Shown piece by piece: positions 18,684 through 28,169 of a stretch of DNA of 64,000 bases (its first letter is position 1; each line of letters opens with the position of its first letter). A program made the position numbers and the translations under genes. The stretch is from Deltaproteobacteria bacterium (GTDB lineage Bacteria > Acidobacteriota > Thermoanaerobaculia > Multivoradales > JAHZIX01), in NCBI GenBank assembly GCA_022601195.1, contig JAHZIX010000017.1:124001-188000 (forward strand), given 5' to 3'. A model generated the notes under the pieces. That model was not told the origin of the DNA and searched no databases. It saw only the letters and a list, made by a program, of their open reading frames with translations.

Positions 18684-20702
18684 TCACCCTGGAGGCGGCA
18701 GAAGTTGATGGGGCTCGAGGGTCCCAATTCGCCTCTCTCCGGAGCTCAAGTCTTCGATGGCCAGAACCCAGAGCTCTTCACCTTCTTCCCTGTAGATTGC
18801 CGCCGGGTCCGAATCGTCTGGGCTCGCCCTGTCCAGGTAAATCGGCCAGCGATAGGATCCGTCTCGGCGCTCCCCGGGCCCTACGAGGCGATGCTCAAAC
18901 GTGGTCGCACCCTCCAGCTCGGTTCGTGCCAAAGTCAGACGCAATGCAGAAGAAGACGTTTGCCACCGTCGTAGGTCGACCTCCAGCTCGGCGTTTGGCG
19001 GGCTTGGCTCGGAAGCGGCCTTTCCAGACGGGACGATCTCGAGGGAGGGGGGGGCACTTGGCGGAGAGTCTGGAACAAGGTAGAGGCGAGTTTCCGGTGA
19101 GTCGGGAGCCTCGAGCCATCCTCCCTGAAGGATGAACTGGCGCACCCGAGCTTCCGTGACTGACTCGAGGCTTCCACTTCGGCCAAAGGCAGGCGAAGGT
19201 AGCGTTTCGGCACCATCTGCTATGCGAGCCTCCAGAGGCTGAACAGCGCCTCCAGGAGGGCCGTCCAATTGGTAGGTGAGGAGGAGGCGTCGGCCAAGCT
19301 CGACCAGCTCCCGGCCGAGAGCTTCGCCATCCTGGATGACTCGTCCAGCAGTGATGTCAGCAATAAGGTGAGCTGCCGGCTCAGCATCGATATCTGCTAG
19401 CCCAGCAGGACGCCGAGCCTCGGCCGTGAGGCTCCCGGGCCGAGGGGTTTCAGGGTCAGCCTCCCTGGAAGCTACTTCTTGTCCTTCCGGGAGCATCTCC
19501 AGGGGTGTTTCCGAAGGGATCTCACCCTGAGTCAGCTCTCGCGCTGCCTCGAAAGCTCGCTGGGCTTTTTGTTCTTCTCCGAGGCGCTCGTAGGCTCTTC
19601 CCAATTCCACCAGAGCCTCGCTCTGCTGTTGGCTGGTCCGAGGATCTCCATAGAAATGGAAGAGGCTCTTTTCAAAGCTCTCCACGGCTTCCAGGTCGTT
19701 GCCTCCGCGAGCGTGGGATAAGCCCTGTTGAAAATAGGCTTCCGCTTTTTCCCGGTCACGGTCTTCTTCGTAGGTGGCGATGACGACTAGAGGCGGTATG
19801 AATGGGGGAAGGATACGGAACTTCCCAATCCGCCTACCCGGTTTGATGCCGGCTCGATTTTCTGGCAAAGGGCGAATCAAAGAGAGGCTGATCCAACCGT
19901 AGGCCGCTAGTGTCGTCGCGAATTCCTCCGCCCAGGGGCGAATCGTGGCGCCTGGGGAAGATCCGTCTTCGAGGTAGTAGGTTTCCGGTTCTAGATCGAA
20001 GCCACCCCCAATCCAGAAGAGGGCGCGGCGGGGGTTCGGGGAACTCTTGGCAAGTTGGAGCAGGAGGACATCGAGGCGATCTCGAAGCAGGCGAGTCTCC
20101 AGGCTCAGCAATGCCGCGCCATCTCCCGAGAGCTCAGAGAGATCCGAGTCGGGAGCCTGCAACAGGGTGCGGCGCAGCTGTCCCAGAGTATCTTCGCCCC
20201 GAGGGTCGAATCTCAGCCGCGCCAGTACTTCTTGTATCTCCTCCAGGTCCTGGCTTTTCTCCAAGAGGATGCGAGGGCTGGGATCTGCCACCAAGATGCT
20301 GACGACTCCGAGGTCTGTTAAGGCCGCTGCATGCTCGCTCAACAGCCCAGCAGCCCAGGCCATTTCTTGCTGGCTATGCAGGCCGGCCTCGAAATACAAC
20401 AACAGGTTCCAAGGGGTGGTTTCTCGATTGGGTTCTTCCAGACTGATGACGGGGCGCCCGAGACCACCGAGGAATACTTGAAAATCCCTTGGCTCGAGGC
20501 TTCCCGACTGGAGGCCCTGGCGTTTCTTTTTAGCTTTCTTGGAGCTGGTGTCGAGGAGGACATCGACGGCGGTCACTTGAGTGGTCGATGAGAACTCTGG
20601 CTCTTGGCCCCTGACTTCGATAACACCGAAAGCCTGAACTAGGGCCAAGGTGGCAGTTAACTGGAAGAACTTCGAGCTAGAAAAGGAACTGGAATGGAAC
20701 AT
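18684..20702 (-). CDS. VWFA-related (acidobacterial type) exported protein with TPR segment
   Basis: 672 residues from ATG 20702. The longer frame to 20765 adds 21 residues before the signal peptide. Signal region MFHSSSFSSSKFFQLTATLALVQAFG. The next part (about 45-260) follows the pattern of the acidobacterial VWFA-related domain: TAVDVLLDTSSKK...LEPRDFQVFLGG...WNLLLYFEAGLHS. The MIDAS DxSxS is replaced by YFEAGLHS, so metal-dependent binding is doubtful. Residues about 310-385 form TPR-like helices (AEAYFQQGLSHARGGNDLEAVESFEKSLFHF). The C-terminal part is beta-rich and unassigned. A TAGAGT hexamer lies 7 nt before the ATG. Confidence 0.7.
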   Translation of the reverse strand: MFHSSSFSSSKFFQLTATLALVQAFGVIEVRGQEPEFSSTTQVTAVDVLLDTSSKKAKKKRQGLQSGSLEPRDFQVFLGGLGRPVISLEEPNRETTPWNLLLYFEAGLHSQQEMAWAAGLLSEHAAALTDLGVVSILVADPSPRILLEKSQDLEEIQEVLARLRFDPRGEDTLGQLRRTLLQAPDSDLSELSGDGAALLSLETRLLRDRLDVLLLQLAKSSPNPRRALFWIGGGFDLEPETYYLEDGSSPGATIRPWAEEFATTLAAYGWISLSLIRPLPENRAGIKPGRRIGKFRILPPFIPPLVVIATYEEDRDREKAEAYFQQGLSHARGGNDLEAVESFEKSLFHFYGDPRTSQQQSEALVELGRAYERLGEEQKAQRAFEAARELTQGEIPSETPLEMLPEGQEVASREADPETPRPGSLTAEARRPAGLADIDAEPAAHLIADITAGRVIQDGEALGRELVELGRRLLLTYQLDGPPGGAVQPLEARIADGAETLPSPAFGRSGSLESVTEARVRQFILQGGWLEAPDSPETRLYLVPDSPPSAPPSLEIVPSGKAASEPSPPNAELEVDLRRWQTSSSALRLTLARTELEGATTFEHRLVGPGERRDGSYRWPIYLDRASPDDSDPAAIYREEGEELWVLAIEDLSSGERRIGTLEPHQLLPPPG

Positions 20703-20922
20703 GGAAGCAACTCTAGCAAGTCCTGGGCCAGCTTTTGGGACAGGTCTTCGAACTGACCAACCCATGGAGGCGGGAGATGCAGTCAGGAGATTCGGCTAGC
20801 CAGCCAGGTCAACACGCCGGACCAGCCAATATCGCTAGCTTGTTGGGCTTAGACGGCTGCTAAGTAGAGAGATGCTTCTCGAGCTCGGAGGCTCCATGGG
20901 GACCTCTGGGGGAGACGCTATC

Positions 20923-22032
20923 TCAATTCCTCCGCATCCCTTTTGCCACGCTTGCTTTGTGCCAGAGAGTCCAGCGGTCAGAAGGAGACCCGTGCCTTGG
21001 ATCTTTTCCAATGGAGGTGAAGCCCATTTCGACCAAGGCGGCATGAACATCCTCCCGGCCTTGGAAAGACTCTGGATCATCCTGGCCGAGACCGGTAGCG
21101 ACTCCTCTTCGATAGAGACAGCTGAGAGTGTAGTGCCAAGGAGCGGCTGGGTGAGCGAGGTTTTCTTCCAGCCGATTGGAAACCGGTGAGTTCCACAGCA
21201 AGAGCAACCCTTCAACGTCCAGAACCTGTTGCACGGCGGCTAGGGCTGCCTTGGGTTGAGTTAGATTCTGCAGGCCCTGAAGAGCCATGACGAGATCAAA
21301 GCAGCGTGCTTCTCGGCTTTCGGGAACTTCGCCGGTAACAAAGAACAGGTTCCCGAGGCCACTGAGCTGGGCTGCCTTTCGAGCAGCGGTGGTGACCGAG
21401 TCGGAAATGTCGTAACCGTAGAAGCGACTTCCTGGGAAGGCTTTGGCCACCTGGCGCAGCGCTCCACCACGGCCGGAGCTCAGGGCGAGGACCTGAGCCC
21501 CTCCGAGTAGCACCTCTCCCAGCCGTGGGTGGGTTGGAATGATGTCACTGATCAGCGAGCGAGCTACTGCCGCCTCCCGCTGCTGGTCGAGAATCTCCTG
21601 AACCTTCTCGTAGCGTCCAAAGGCGACCCCACAACCGAAACGGAAACTTCGTAGGAAGTCCTCTTCCAGTTCCCCCAAGGCGGAGAGCAGTTGAGCCCAG
21701 GGAGCGAGGTTGTCGGCTCCACCCTGGCGACTCAAGTGAGCTGCGTATCCTGGCGACAGGAGGTAGAGGTTCTCTGAGGATAGATATTGGACGATCCCTC
21801 CCGCGGTCAGGGCTCCGAGCCAGTCGCGGACGGGTCCCTCCTGTAGACCTGCTCGGAGGGCGATCTCCTCGATCGTGGAGGGAGGCATAGAAGCCAAGGT
21901 GTCGAGCAGGCCGGTACGGTGGCCGATAGAAACCATGAGGGCCAATGCAGCTTCATTGAGCATGCTGAGCAAGCGCGGTGGTACCTCCGGAGAGATCGGC
22001 AGCGGGGGAGTGTGGGGGCTAGGGTCGAACAT
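20923..22032 (-). CDS. O-methyltransferase-like protein with winged-helix N-terminus
   Basis: 369 residues from ATG 22032; a TTG at 22101 would add 23 Pro/Arg-rich residues. Residues 25-110 form a winged-helix region (TGLLDTLASMPPSTIEEIALRAGLQEGPVRDWLGALTAGGIVQ), as in dimerising O-methyltransferases and Rv2258c-type proteins. The SAM domain follows, with SSGRGGALRQVAKAFPGSRFYGYDIS. Motif I reads VLALSSGRGGA where active enzymes usually have VLDxGCGxG: the Asp is absent, though the glycines and the acidic YDIS strand remain. It could be a weak or specialised methyltransferase. The substrate is unknown. Confidence 0.65.
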   Translation of the reverse strand: MFDPSPHTPPLPISPEVPPRLLSMLNEAALALMVSIGHRTGLLDTLASMPPSTIEEIALRAGLQEGPVRDWLGALTAGGIVQYLSSENLYLLSPGYAAHLSRQGGADNLAPWAQLLSALGELEEDFLRSFRFGCGVAFGRYEKVQEILDQQREAAVARSLISDIIPTHPRLGEVLLGGAQVLALSSGRGGALRQVAKAFPGSRFYGYDISDSVTTAARKAAQLSGLGNLFFVTGEVPESREARCFDLVMALQGLQNLTQPKAALAAVQQVLDVEGLLLLWNSPVSNRLEENLAHPAAPWHYTLSCLYRRGVATGLGQDDPESFQGREDVHAALVEMGFTSIGKDPRHGSPSDRWTLWHKASVAKGMRRN

Positions 22033-22460
22033 GTGAGGGCTCCGGAGACGAGGACGAGGGTGAAAGGGAGGGCGTGGCTTGTGCAGAGCTTCCTCGATCA
22101 AATGGAGGAGTGCCTACCTCCTTACAATCGCAATCGGAGAGTAGATCCCGCCATGAGGTCTCCGATTCCCTTGACCCCGGGGAACCCAATGGGCAGACTG
22201 GGCCCATTCCATTTCGGTGGCTCTGGATCCTAGAATCTGGATATCAGGGCACCGATCTTGCTCGGTTCATTGCCGACCAACGATCTTCTACTGCGAAGCC
22301 CTATGTACTTGTTTTTGTTGCGGCATCTACCCCTTTCTTCCATCCGAATTCCCACGGGTCGTGCCGTTGGCTGTGCAGCGGGTATCCCCGGTGAAGGTCT
22401 AGGGATCCTCAAACATCTTCAGCCTTTCCCAGAGATTTCGGTCTATGGGCAGAGCGCGCC
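22033..22460. other. 428-bp divergent spacer between methyltransferase and uvrC
   Basis: No convincing gene. On the minus strand an AAGGAGG (near 22121-22115) lies within a GGAGG/CCTCC hairpin before the alternative TTG start at 22101. No clear promoter for uvrC is visible; the open frames here lack coding character. Confidence 0.5.
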
Positions 22461-24287
22461 ATGACTTCCCTGGTTCGGGAATCCGTCGTCCTTCGGATCC
22501 GGGAGCTTCCGGATCGGCCAGGTATCTACATCTTCAAAGATCGTGATGGCAAGGTGCTCTACGTGGGGAAGGCGAAGTCTCTTCGCAAGCGGGCGGCCAG
22601 CTACTTGCGCAAACCGGAGGATCGGCGGATCGAGGCCATGCTGGTCGATGCCCATCGGCTGGATGTCTTGATCACCGACACCGAGGCCGAGGCTTTGCTG
22701 CTGGAGAACAATTGGATCAAGCAGAAGCGTCCTCGGTTCAATGTGCTGCTGCGGGATGACAAGACCTATCCCTATCTAAAATTGACGGCTCATCCCTATC
22801 CACGGCTAGCCTTCACTCGGCGAATCCTGAACGACGGTGCCAGCTACTTCGGCCCATTCCTGCCCGGAGGCCTAGCTAGGAAAGCCATCAAACTGTCTCA
22901 ACGGTTGTTTCAGGTTCGGGTTTGCCGCATCGAGATCGATGGCCGTTTACCTCGGCCTTGCCTGTATCACGACATGCATCGCTGCCTGGGCCCTTGTGTG
23001 GCAGGCCTGACCACACCGGAAGAGTATGCGGAGGCGGTGGAGCAGACCCGGCTCTTCCTATCCGGTCGCAGCGAAGCATTGGTGAGGAAATTGAAGAAGG
23101 AGATGTGGACAGCAGCTCAAGGAGAAGACTTCGAAGAGGCGGCGAAGTTGAGGGATCTCATTTCAGAGATCGAGCTATTGGGACAACGGAACAAGCTGTC
23201 GTCCACTCGAGGGGACGACATCGATGTCTTTGGAGTGCACGGGGCGAAGGGGAACGCAGCGGCTGCGGTGCTGATCATGCGGGGAGGGCAAATTCTGGAT
23301 CGCCGGGAATTGTTTTGGGAAGGGGTTGGCGAGGTTTCCCGGGAGCGTCTTCTCTCGGAGGTCTTGCCGCAAATCTATGACCGCACCACTTCTGTCCCCA
23401 AGGAAATTCACTTGCCCTTTCCCATAGATGGTTCGGAAGCCCTCATCGAGTGGCTCAGCGAGCGCAAGGGAGAGAAGGTCTATCTGCGACTACCGGCACG
23501 AGGACCGAAGGCCCAGCGGGTGGAGTTCGCCCAGCGGAATGCGGAGCGGGCCTTTCGGCGTCGTTTCCGGCAAGGAGCCACCTACCTTGTGGTGGCGGAG
23601 AAGCTTCAGGAAGTCTTGGATCTTCCCCAAGCCCCACGGCGCATTGAGGGTTTTGATATATCGAATTTCCAAGGGGCCGAAATGGTCGCGTCTCTGGTGG
23701 TTTGGGAAGAGGGGAAGATGGTCAAAGGGGACTATCGTAGTTTCAATATTCAAGGTCTTCCGGGACAGGACGACTTTGCAGCGATGAATCAGGCGGTGGA
23801 GCGGCGATATCGGCGACGCTTGGAAGAAGTGGGAGAGATGCCGGATTTGATCCTCATCGATGGAGGCCGCGGCCAACTCAACGCCGCATTGGCTGCTCTA
23901 GCCACCCTGGGGGTCGAAGAAACGCCAGTCATCGGCCTCGCAAAGCGGGAGGAGGAAATCTACATTCCGCACCAACCCGAACCGTTACGGTTGGAGAAGA
24001 GTCACGGTGGATTACGGCTTCTCCAGCATATCCGGGACGAAGCCCATCGCTTTGCCGTCTCGCGACATCGCCGCCGACGTTCCCGCAAGACCTTCAGTAG
24101 CGCTCTCGACGAGTTGAGTGGCATTGGAATTCATCGCCGAAAGCTTCTGCTACGTAAATTCGGCAGTCTTCGAGGAGTCCGGCAAGCTGCCCTGGCAGAA
24201 TTGCAGGCGGAGTTAGGACCGGTGATCGGCGCCCGCATTCACCAGCAGCTACATCCTCCTGCGGACGACCAAGATTCGTCGACCTAG
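22461..24287 (+). CDS. uvrC: Excinuclease ABC subunit C
   Basis: 608 residues. The dual-incision nuclease of nucleotide excision repair. GIY-YIG domain: LPDRPGIYIFKDRDGKVLYVGKAKSLRKR. UVR motif: EDFEEAAKLRDLISEIELL. The RNase H-like endonuclease domain contains IEGFDISNFQGAEMVASLVVWEEG and ILIDGGRGQLNAA, and tandem helix-hairpin-helix motifs occur at the end (LSGIGIHRRKLLLRKFGSLRGVRQA). Works with UvrB (16658). uvrA is not in the window. Confidence 0.97.
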   Translation: MTSLVRESVVLRIRELPDRPGIYIFKDRDGKVLYVGKAKSLRKRAASYLRKPEDRRIEAMLVDAHRLDVLITDTEAEALLLENNWIKQKRPRFNVLLRDDKTYPYLKLTAHPYPRLAFTRRILNDGASYFGPFLPGGLARKAIKLSQRLFQVRVCRIEIDGRLPRPCLYHDMHRCLGPCVAGLTTPEEYAEAVEQTRLFLSGRSEALVRKLKKEMWTAAQGEDFEEAAKLRDLISEIELLGQRNKLSSTRGDDIDVFGVHGAKGNAAAAVLIMRGGQILDRRELFWEGVGEVSRERLLSEVLPQIYDRTTSVPKEIHLPFPIDGSEALIEWLSERKGEKVYLRLPARGPKAQRVEFAQRNAERAFRRRFRQGATYLVVAEKLQEVLDLPQAPRRIEGFDISNFQGAEMVASLVVWEEGKMVKGDYRSFNIQGLPGQDDFAAMNQAVERRYRRRLEEVGEMPDLILIDGGRGQLNAALAALATLGVEETPVIGLAKREEEIYIPHQPEPLRLEKSHGGLRLLQHIRDEAHRFAVSRHRRRRSRKTFSSALDELSGIGIHRRKLLLRKFGSLRGVRQAALAELQAELGPVIGARIHQQLHPPADDQDSST

Positions 24288-24335
24288 CGCAGAGGTCGTC
24301 GTAACTTCCTGGAATCGGATAAGATACATCTGGCT

Positions 24336-25895
24336 ATGCAAGATAATCCCCGCCGTGGAGACGCGGCTTCGCCCGGCAGCCATTCCCTTCAGGAAGTGGT
24401 CAGGGAAGTTTATATAGAGCAGAAAAGCGGCATCCTCGAGGTGAAGCTCGCGGCTGAGGCTCGGCGATTCTACTTCGTTGGAGGAGAGCTGCACCTGGTA
24501 GATGGGCATCCTTTGGCGCGGCGTCTGTCCGGACTGTTGCAGGGAGACCTCGAGCTCGAGACCGCAGCAATCGATGTTTCTGGCGATCGTCTGACCGAAC
24601 CGACACCGCGGTTCGAAACCACCTGGCCTGCGGAGGCCCAAGAGGAGCTCAAGGGGCTGATCGCCCGGATCGCTCGTTTTCTGGTTCAGCTCAACGACGG
24701 CGACTTTCATTTTCGAGAAGGCTCGGACGGCCTACCGGAAGGGTTGGTGGGCCCTCTGCCCACCGGATACCTGGTGATGGAGATGGCTGTTGTCGAGCAG
24801 GATGATCTCCAGTTGGTGGACCGCTTGGGAGGCATAAAGGCCCGTCTCGGAGCCCTCAACGATGGCGGACGTTTAGAGCAGCTCTTCTGGTTGGATACGG
24901 AAGAGGCTTTCTTACTTTCTCGACTCGAGGTATCGATGGATCTTGGGGAGATCCTTTCCCAGGCAGGAGCCGGGCGCGCCTCGATGCTCAGACGTCTCGT
25001 TCGCCTGAAGGCCATCGGTCTCATCCAGCCTCCAAAGGAGCTTCCCCATAAGGCCAGTGATCCTGGAGACGACCTCGTCTCCGCCGGTATTTTGCATCGC
25101 TTTCGCAGTCGGATAGCCGAAGATCTCGAGAACAAGCCTCTGCAGCTGGAAATCGACGACCACCGCCAGAGATTGGCCGAGAGCCTCGCCACTTTGGGGG
25201 AGAGGAATTACTACGAACTGCTCGAGGTACGCCACGATGCTACGCCGGAGGAAGTGCACGCTTCCTATGAAACCTTGGCTCGACTGGTGCATCCTCGCCA
25301 TGCTATCCCCCTTTCCCTGGAAGGAAAGGAACCGGCTTTGGAGCTCCTTTTTGAGCGGGCCACTCGGGCATACCTCACCCTCAATGATCCCCAGCGGCGC
25401 AGTACCTATGACCGCAAGATGGAGATCAATCCCCTAGATGAGCAGGATGTCGACCAGGAAACCCGCCATCGTGAAGTGGCTCGAGAGTACTTTCAATTGG
25501 CTCGGAGGATGGTTGACACCCAGCAGTACCATTCTGCCTATCAACTCCTGAGAGACGCAACCCAAAAGGATCCTCGCCCCGAGTACTTCGCTCTGCTGGG
25601 CCAGGTACAGTCGAAAAATCCAAATTGGATTCGTCAAGCGGTGGAGAGCTACCGAGAAGCCCTCGAGTTGGCACCAAACTCCGCTGAGGTCCGCCTCGGC
25701 CTAGCCCTGATCTGCGAACAGGCTGGATTCGATACGGAAGCGAAGCTGCAATTCGAAGGGGTCCTGTCCCGCGTCCCGGGGCACCCAGCAGCTCTCGATG
25801 GCTTGGCGCGTCTTGCGGATACCGGCGAGGGAGACAAAGATTCCCGAAGTTGGTGGCAGAAGCTGTTCCGCTTGAGCCCGAAGGCGGACGACTAG
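24336..25895 (+). CDS. DUF4388 protein with degenerate J domain and TPR
   Basis: 519 residues. Residues 15-100 match DUF4388/PATAN (VYIEQKSGILEVKLAAEARRFYFVGGELHLVDG), a module of bacterial signalling proteins. The middle (about 100-270) is mostly helical. A J-like domain (about 289-365) contains NYYELLEVRHDATPEEVHASYETLARLVHPRH and AYLTLNDPQRRSTYDRKM; the essential HPD is HPR here, so Hsp70 stimulation is doubtful. Residues about 385-500 are TPR repeats (VESYREALELAPNSAEVRLGLALICEQAG). Probably a scaffold or signalling adaptor. TAAGAT lies 10 nt before the ATG. Confidence 0.75.
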   Translation: MQDNPRRGDAASPGSHSLQEVVREVYIEQKSGILEVKLAAEARRFYFVGGELHLVDGHPLARRLSGLLQGDLELETAAIDVSGDRLTEPTPRFETTWPAEAQEELKGLIARIARFLVQLNDGDFHFREGSDGLPEGLVGPLPTGYLVMEMAVVEQDDLQLVDRLGGIKARLGALNDGGRLEQLFWLDTEEAFLLSRLEVSMDLGEILSQAGAGRASMLRRLVRLKAIGLIQPPKELPHKASDPGDDLVSAGILHRFRSRIAEDLENKPLQLEIDDHRQRLAESLATLGERNYYELLEVRHDATPEEVHASYETLARLVHPRHAIPLSLEGKEPALELLFERATRAYLTLNDPQRRSTYDRKMEINPLDEQDVDQETRHREVAREYFQLARRMVDTQQYHSAYQLLRDATQKDPRPEYFALLGQVQSKNPNWIRQAVESYREALELAPNSAEVRLGLALICEQAGFDTEAKLQFEGVLSRVPGHPAALDGLARLADTGEGDKDSRSWWQKLFRLSPKADD

Positions 25896-26019
25896 TCTCG
25901 CCGGTCTAGCTGGCTTCTAGGTCAGCTGTCCTCCGGATCAGTCCGACATCCAAGCAGCTTCGGGCTTTCCAGAGTGCTCTTTATCTCTAGCCAGTTTTCC
26001 TTTTCTGATCTGGACGCAG

Positions 26020-26025
26020 TAGACT
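26020..26025 (+). promoter_or_regulatory. -10 element of the RNase P RNA gene
   Basis: TAGACT lies 7 nt upstream of the first paired base of P1 (26033), exactly where transcription should start. The -35 region (TTTCCT, about 18 nt upstream) is weak. Confidence 0.45.
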
Positions 26026-26032
26026 CCTCCCC

Positions 26033-26432
<400 letters not shown>

Positions 26433-26442
26433 TAACCCTTTC

Positions 26443-27345
26443 ATGGCCCGCTTGCCCCCGCCGGTGCGACCGGGGGACCGAGTCGGAGTCGCCGCTCTCT
26501 CGGGAGCGATCGATGAGCAGCGGCTAGCTCGTGGGCTCGAGAATCTGACACGGCTGGGCCTCGAGCCGGTCCTGGCAGAGAATCTAAACCGCAAGGAATT
26601 TCTTTTTGCCGGCACCGATGGGGAACGGCTGGAAAGCTTTCACCGACTGGCTGCGGACCCAACTCTAAAGGCTATCTTTTTCGCCCGTGGCGGCCATGGC
26701 TTGCTACGAGTCTTGCCGTTCGTGGATTGGCAGCTCCTAGCACGCCACCCTCGGGCTTATGTAGGCTATTCGGATCTAACCCCTTTCCTCCTGGAAGTCG
26801 TACACCGGCTTGGCTTGGTGGCCTTTCATGGCCCAATGATCGCTGCGGATTTCGCCCGGGATTTGCTTCCCGAAGAAGAAGAGAGCCTTTGGTCTTGTCT
26901 CGGTGGGCATTTCCCCCAGCTCCTGACCGTTGACTCCTGGGTTCGACAGAAACCGGCGCAGGGTCCACTGCTCGGGGGTTGCCTCAGCCTCCTAACGGCC
27001 TGTCTCGGCACTCCTTTTGCGCCCCGCCTGGAGGGTGGGTTGCTGTTCTGGGAAGAGGTCAACGAGCCTCTGTATCGTCTCGACCGAATGTTGACCCACT
27101 TGCGGCTCTCAGGTAGTCTCAATGGACTATCAGGCATGGTTGTGGGGCACATCGTTTGGGATTCGGATGAGACGAGCCCCGACCTAGCTTTGTCTGAGCT
27201 GTTTCAGCAGACTCTCGGCGATTTCTCTTGGCCTCTGGCCCATGGAATGAGAAGCGGGCACCAAAGCCCGAACTTGACCTTACCCCTTGGGATGGGGGCG
27301 GTCATGGACCCTACTGCGGGAGGCCTAGTAGTCGGTGAACGTTAA
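26443..27345 (+). CDS. LD-carboxypeptidase, S66 family
   Basis: 300 residues from ATG 26443. Removes the terminal D-Ala from the murein tetrapeptide in peptidoglycan recycling, or cleaves related amide substrates. Motifs: RLPPPVRPGDRVGVAALSGAID at the start, the nucleophile serine in AYVGYSDLTPFLLEV, HGPM, the Glu region LLFWEEVNEPLYRLDRML and the His-containing HGMRSGHQSPN. The upstream ATG at 26416 lies inside the rnpB P1 helix, so 26443 is the better start. Confidence 0.9.
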   Translation: MARLPPPVRPGDRVGVAALSGAIDEQRLARGLENLTRLGLEPVLAENLNRKEFLFAGTDGERLESFHRLAADPTLKAIFFARGGHGLLRVLPFVDWQLLARHPRAYVGYSDLTPFLLEVVHRLGLVAFHGPMIAADFARDLLPEEEESLWSCLGGHFPQLLTVDSWVRQKPAQGPLLGGCLSLLTACLGTPFAPRLEGGLLFWEEVNEPLYRLDRMLTHLRLSGSLNGLSGMVVGHIVWDSDETSPDLALSELFQQTLGDFSWPLAHGMRSGHQSPNLTLPLGMGAVMDPTAGGLVVGER

Positions 27346-27372
27346 TTTCTGGTTATCAAGACAGAATTCAGT

Positions 27373-28131
27373 ATGACAGGAAAAAGCTCACCTAAAAGCC
27401 ATACGGTCGATGTCTCCGAAGGGGAGTTCGTTTTTCAAGAGAACGACCTGGGTACCGAGATGTACATCGTTCACGAGGGACAGGTAGAGATCCTCGAGTC
27501 CATCGGTGCGGAGATGAAGCGTCTCGCCGTGATGGAGAAGGGAGATTTCTTCGGTGAGATGTCTCTCTTAGATGATTTGCCTCGCAACGCCAGCGCCCGA
27601 GCCCTGTCGGACAGCCGTCTCCTAAGAATCAACGGTTCGATGTTTGTGCAAATGCTGCGCAAAGAGCCGGAGATCGCCATTCGGATCATGCGCAAGTTCT
27701 CCCGCCGTCTTCGCGAGGCGGATCGCATGCTCAAGCAGACGATCAGCGGCCTCGATGGCACTAGCGTTGGTATCTCGTCAGAGAGCCAGGCGCCCGAGAG
27801 GCGTCATGGCAAAGAGTGCCTGCGGGATGAAAAATCGGGGATGACGTTCTACCTCCTGGAAGGCGAAGAAACGACGGTTGGGAGAAAAGATCCGGTGACC
27901 GGAATCTATCCTGGCATCGACCTCACCCCCGTTGACAGCCAACGTTCCACCAGCCGCCGTCATGCCAAGCTCTATCGGAAGGGTGGGAAGTTCTATGTCG
28001 CCGAGGGCATCGGCACCATGAACGGAACCTTCGTCAACAGCACTCGCCTGGAAACAGGGGTACCGATGGAAATCGAGGATGGCAACGAGGTTCGATTCGG
28101 GGTTGTAGGCCTCACCTTTCACCTCTCCTGA
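27373..28131 (+). CDS. Cyclic-nucleotide-binding domain plus FHA domain protein
   Basis: 252 residues. Residues 8-125 form a cNMP-binding domain: GEFVFQENDLGTEMYIVHEGQVEI, then the phosphate-binding cassette-like GDFFGEMSLLDDLPRNASARAL. The FHA domain (about 155-250) has TTVGRKDP, RSTSRRHAKLYRKGGKFYV and GTMNGTFVNSTRL, with the conserved Gly-Arg, Ser-x-x-His and Asn-Gly that read phosphothreonine. There is no DNA-binding or catalytic domain, so it probably links a nucleotide signal to Ser/Thr-kinase signalling through partner proteins. Confidence 0.88.
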   Translation: MTGKSSPKSHTVDVSEGEFVFQENDLGTEMYIVHEGQVEILESIGAEMKRLAVMEKGDFFGEMSLLDDLPRNASARALSDSRLLRINGSMFVQMLRKEPEIAIRIMRKFSRRLREADRMLKQTISGLDGTSVGISSESQAPERRHGKECLRDEKSGMTFYLLEGEETTVGRKDPVTGIYPGIDLTPVDSQRSTSRRHAKLYRKGGKFYVAEGIGTMNGTFVNSTRLETGVPMEIEDGNEVRFGVVGLTFHLS

Positions 28132-28169
28132 TTCGGGCTTCCTACGGCTGCATCCAAGGCAAGGCCTCA

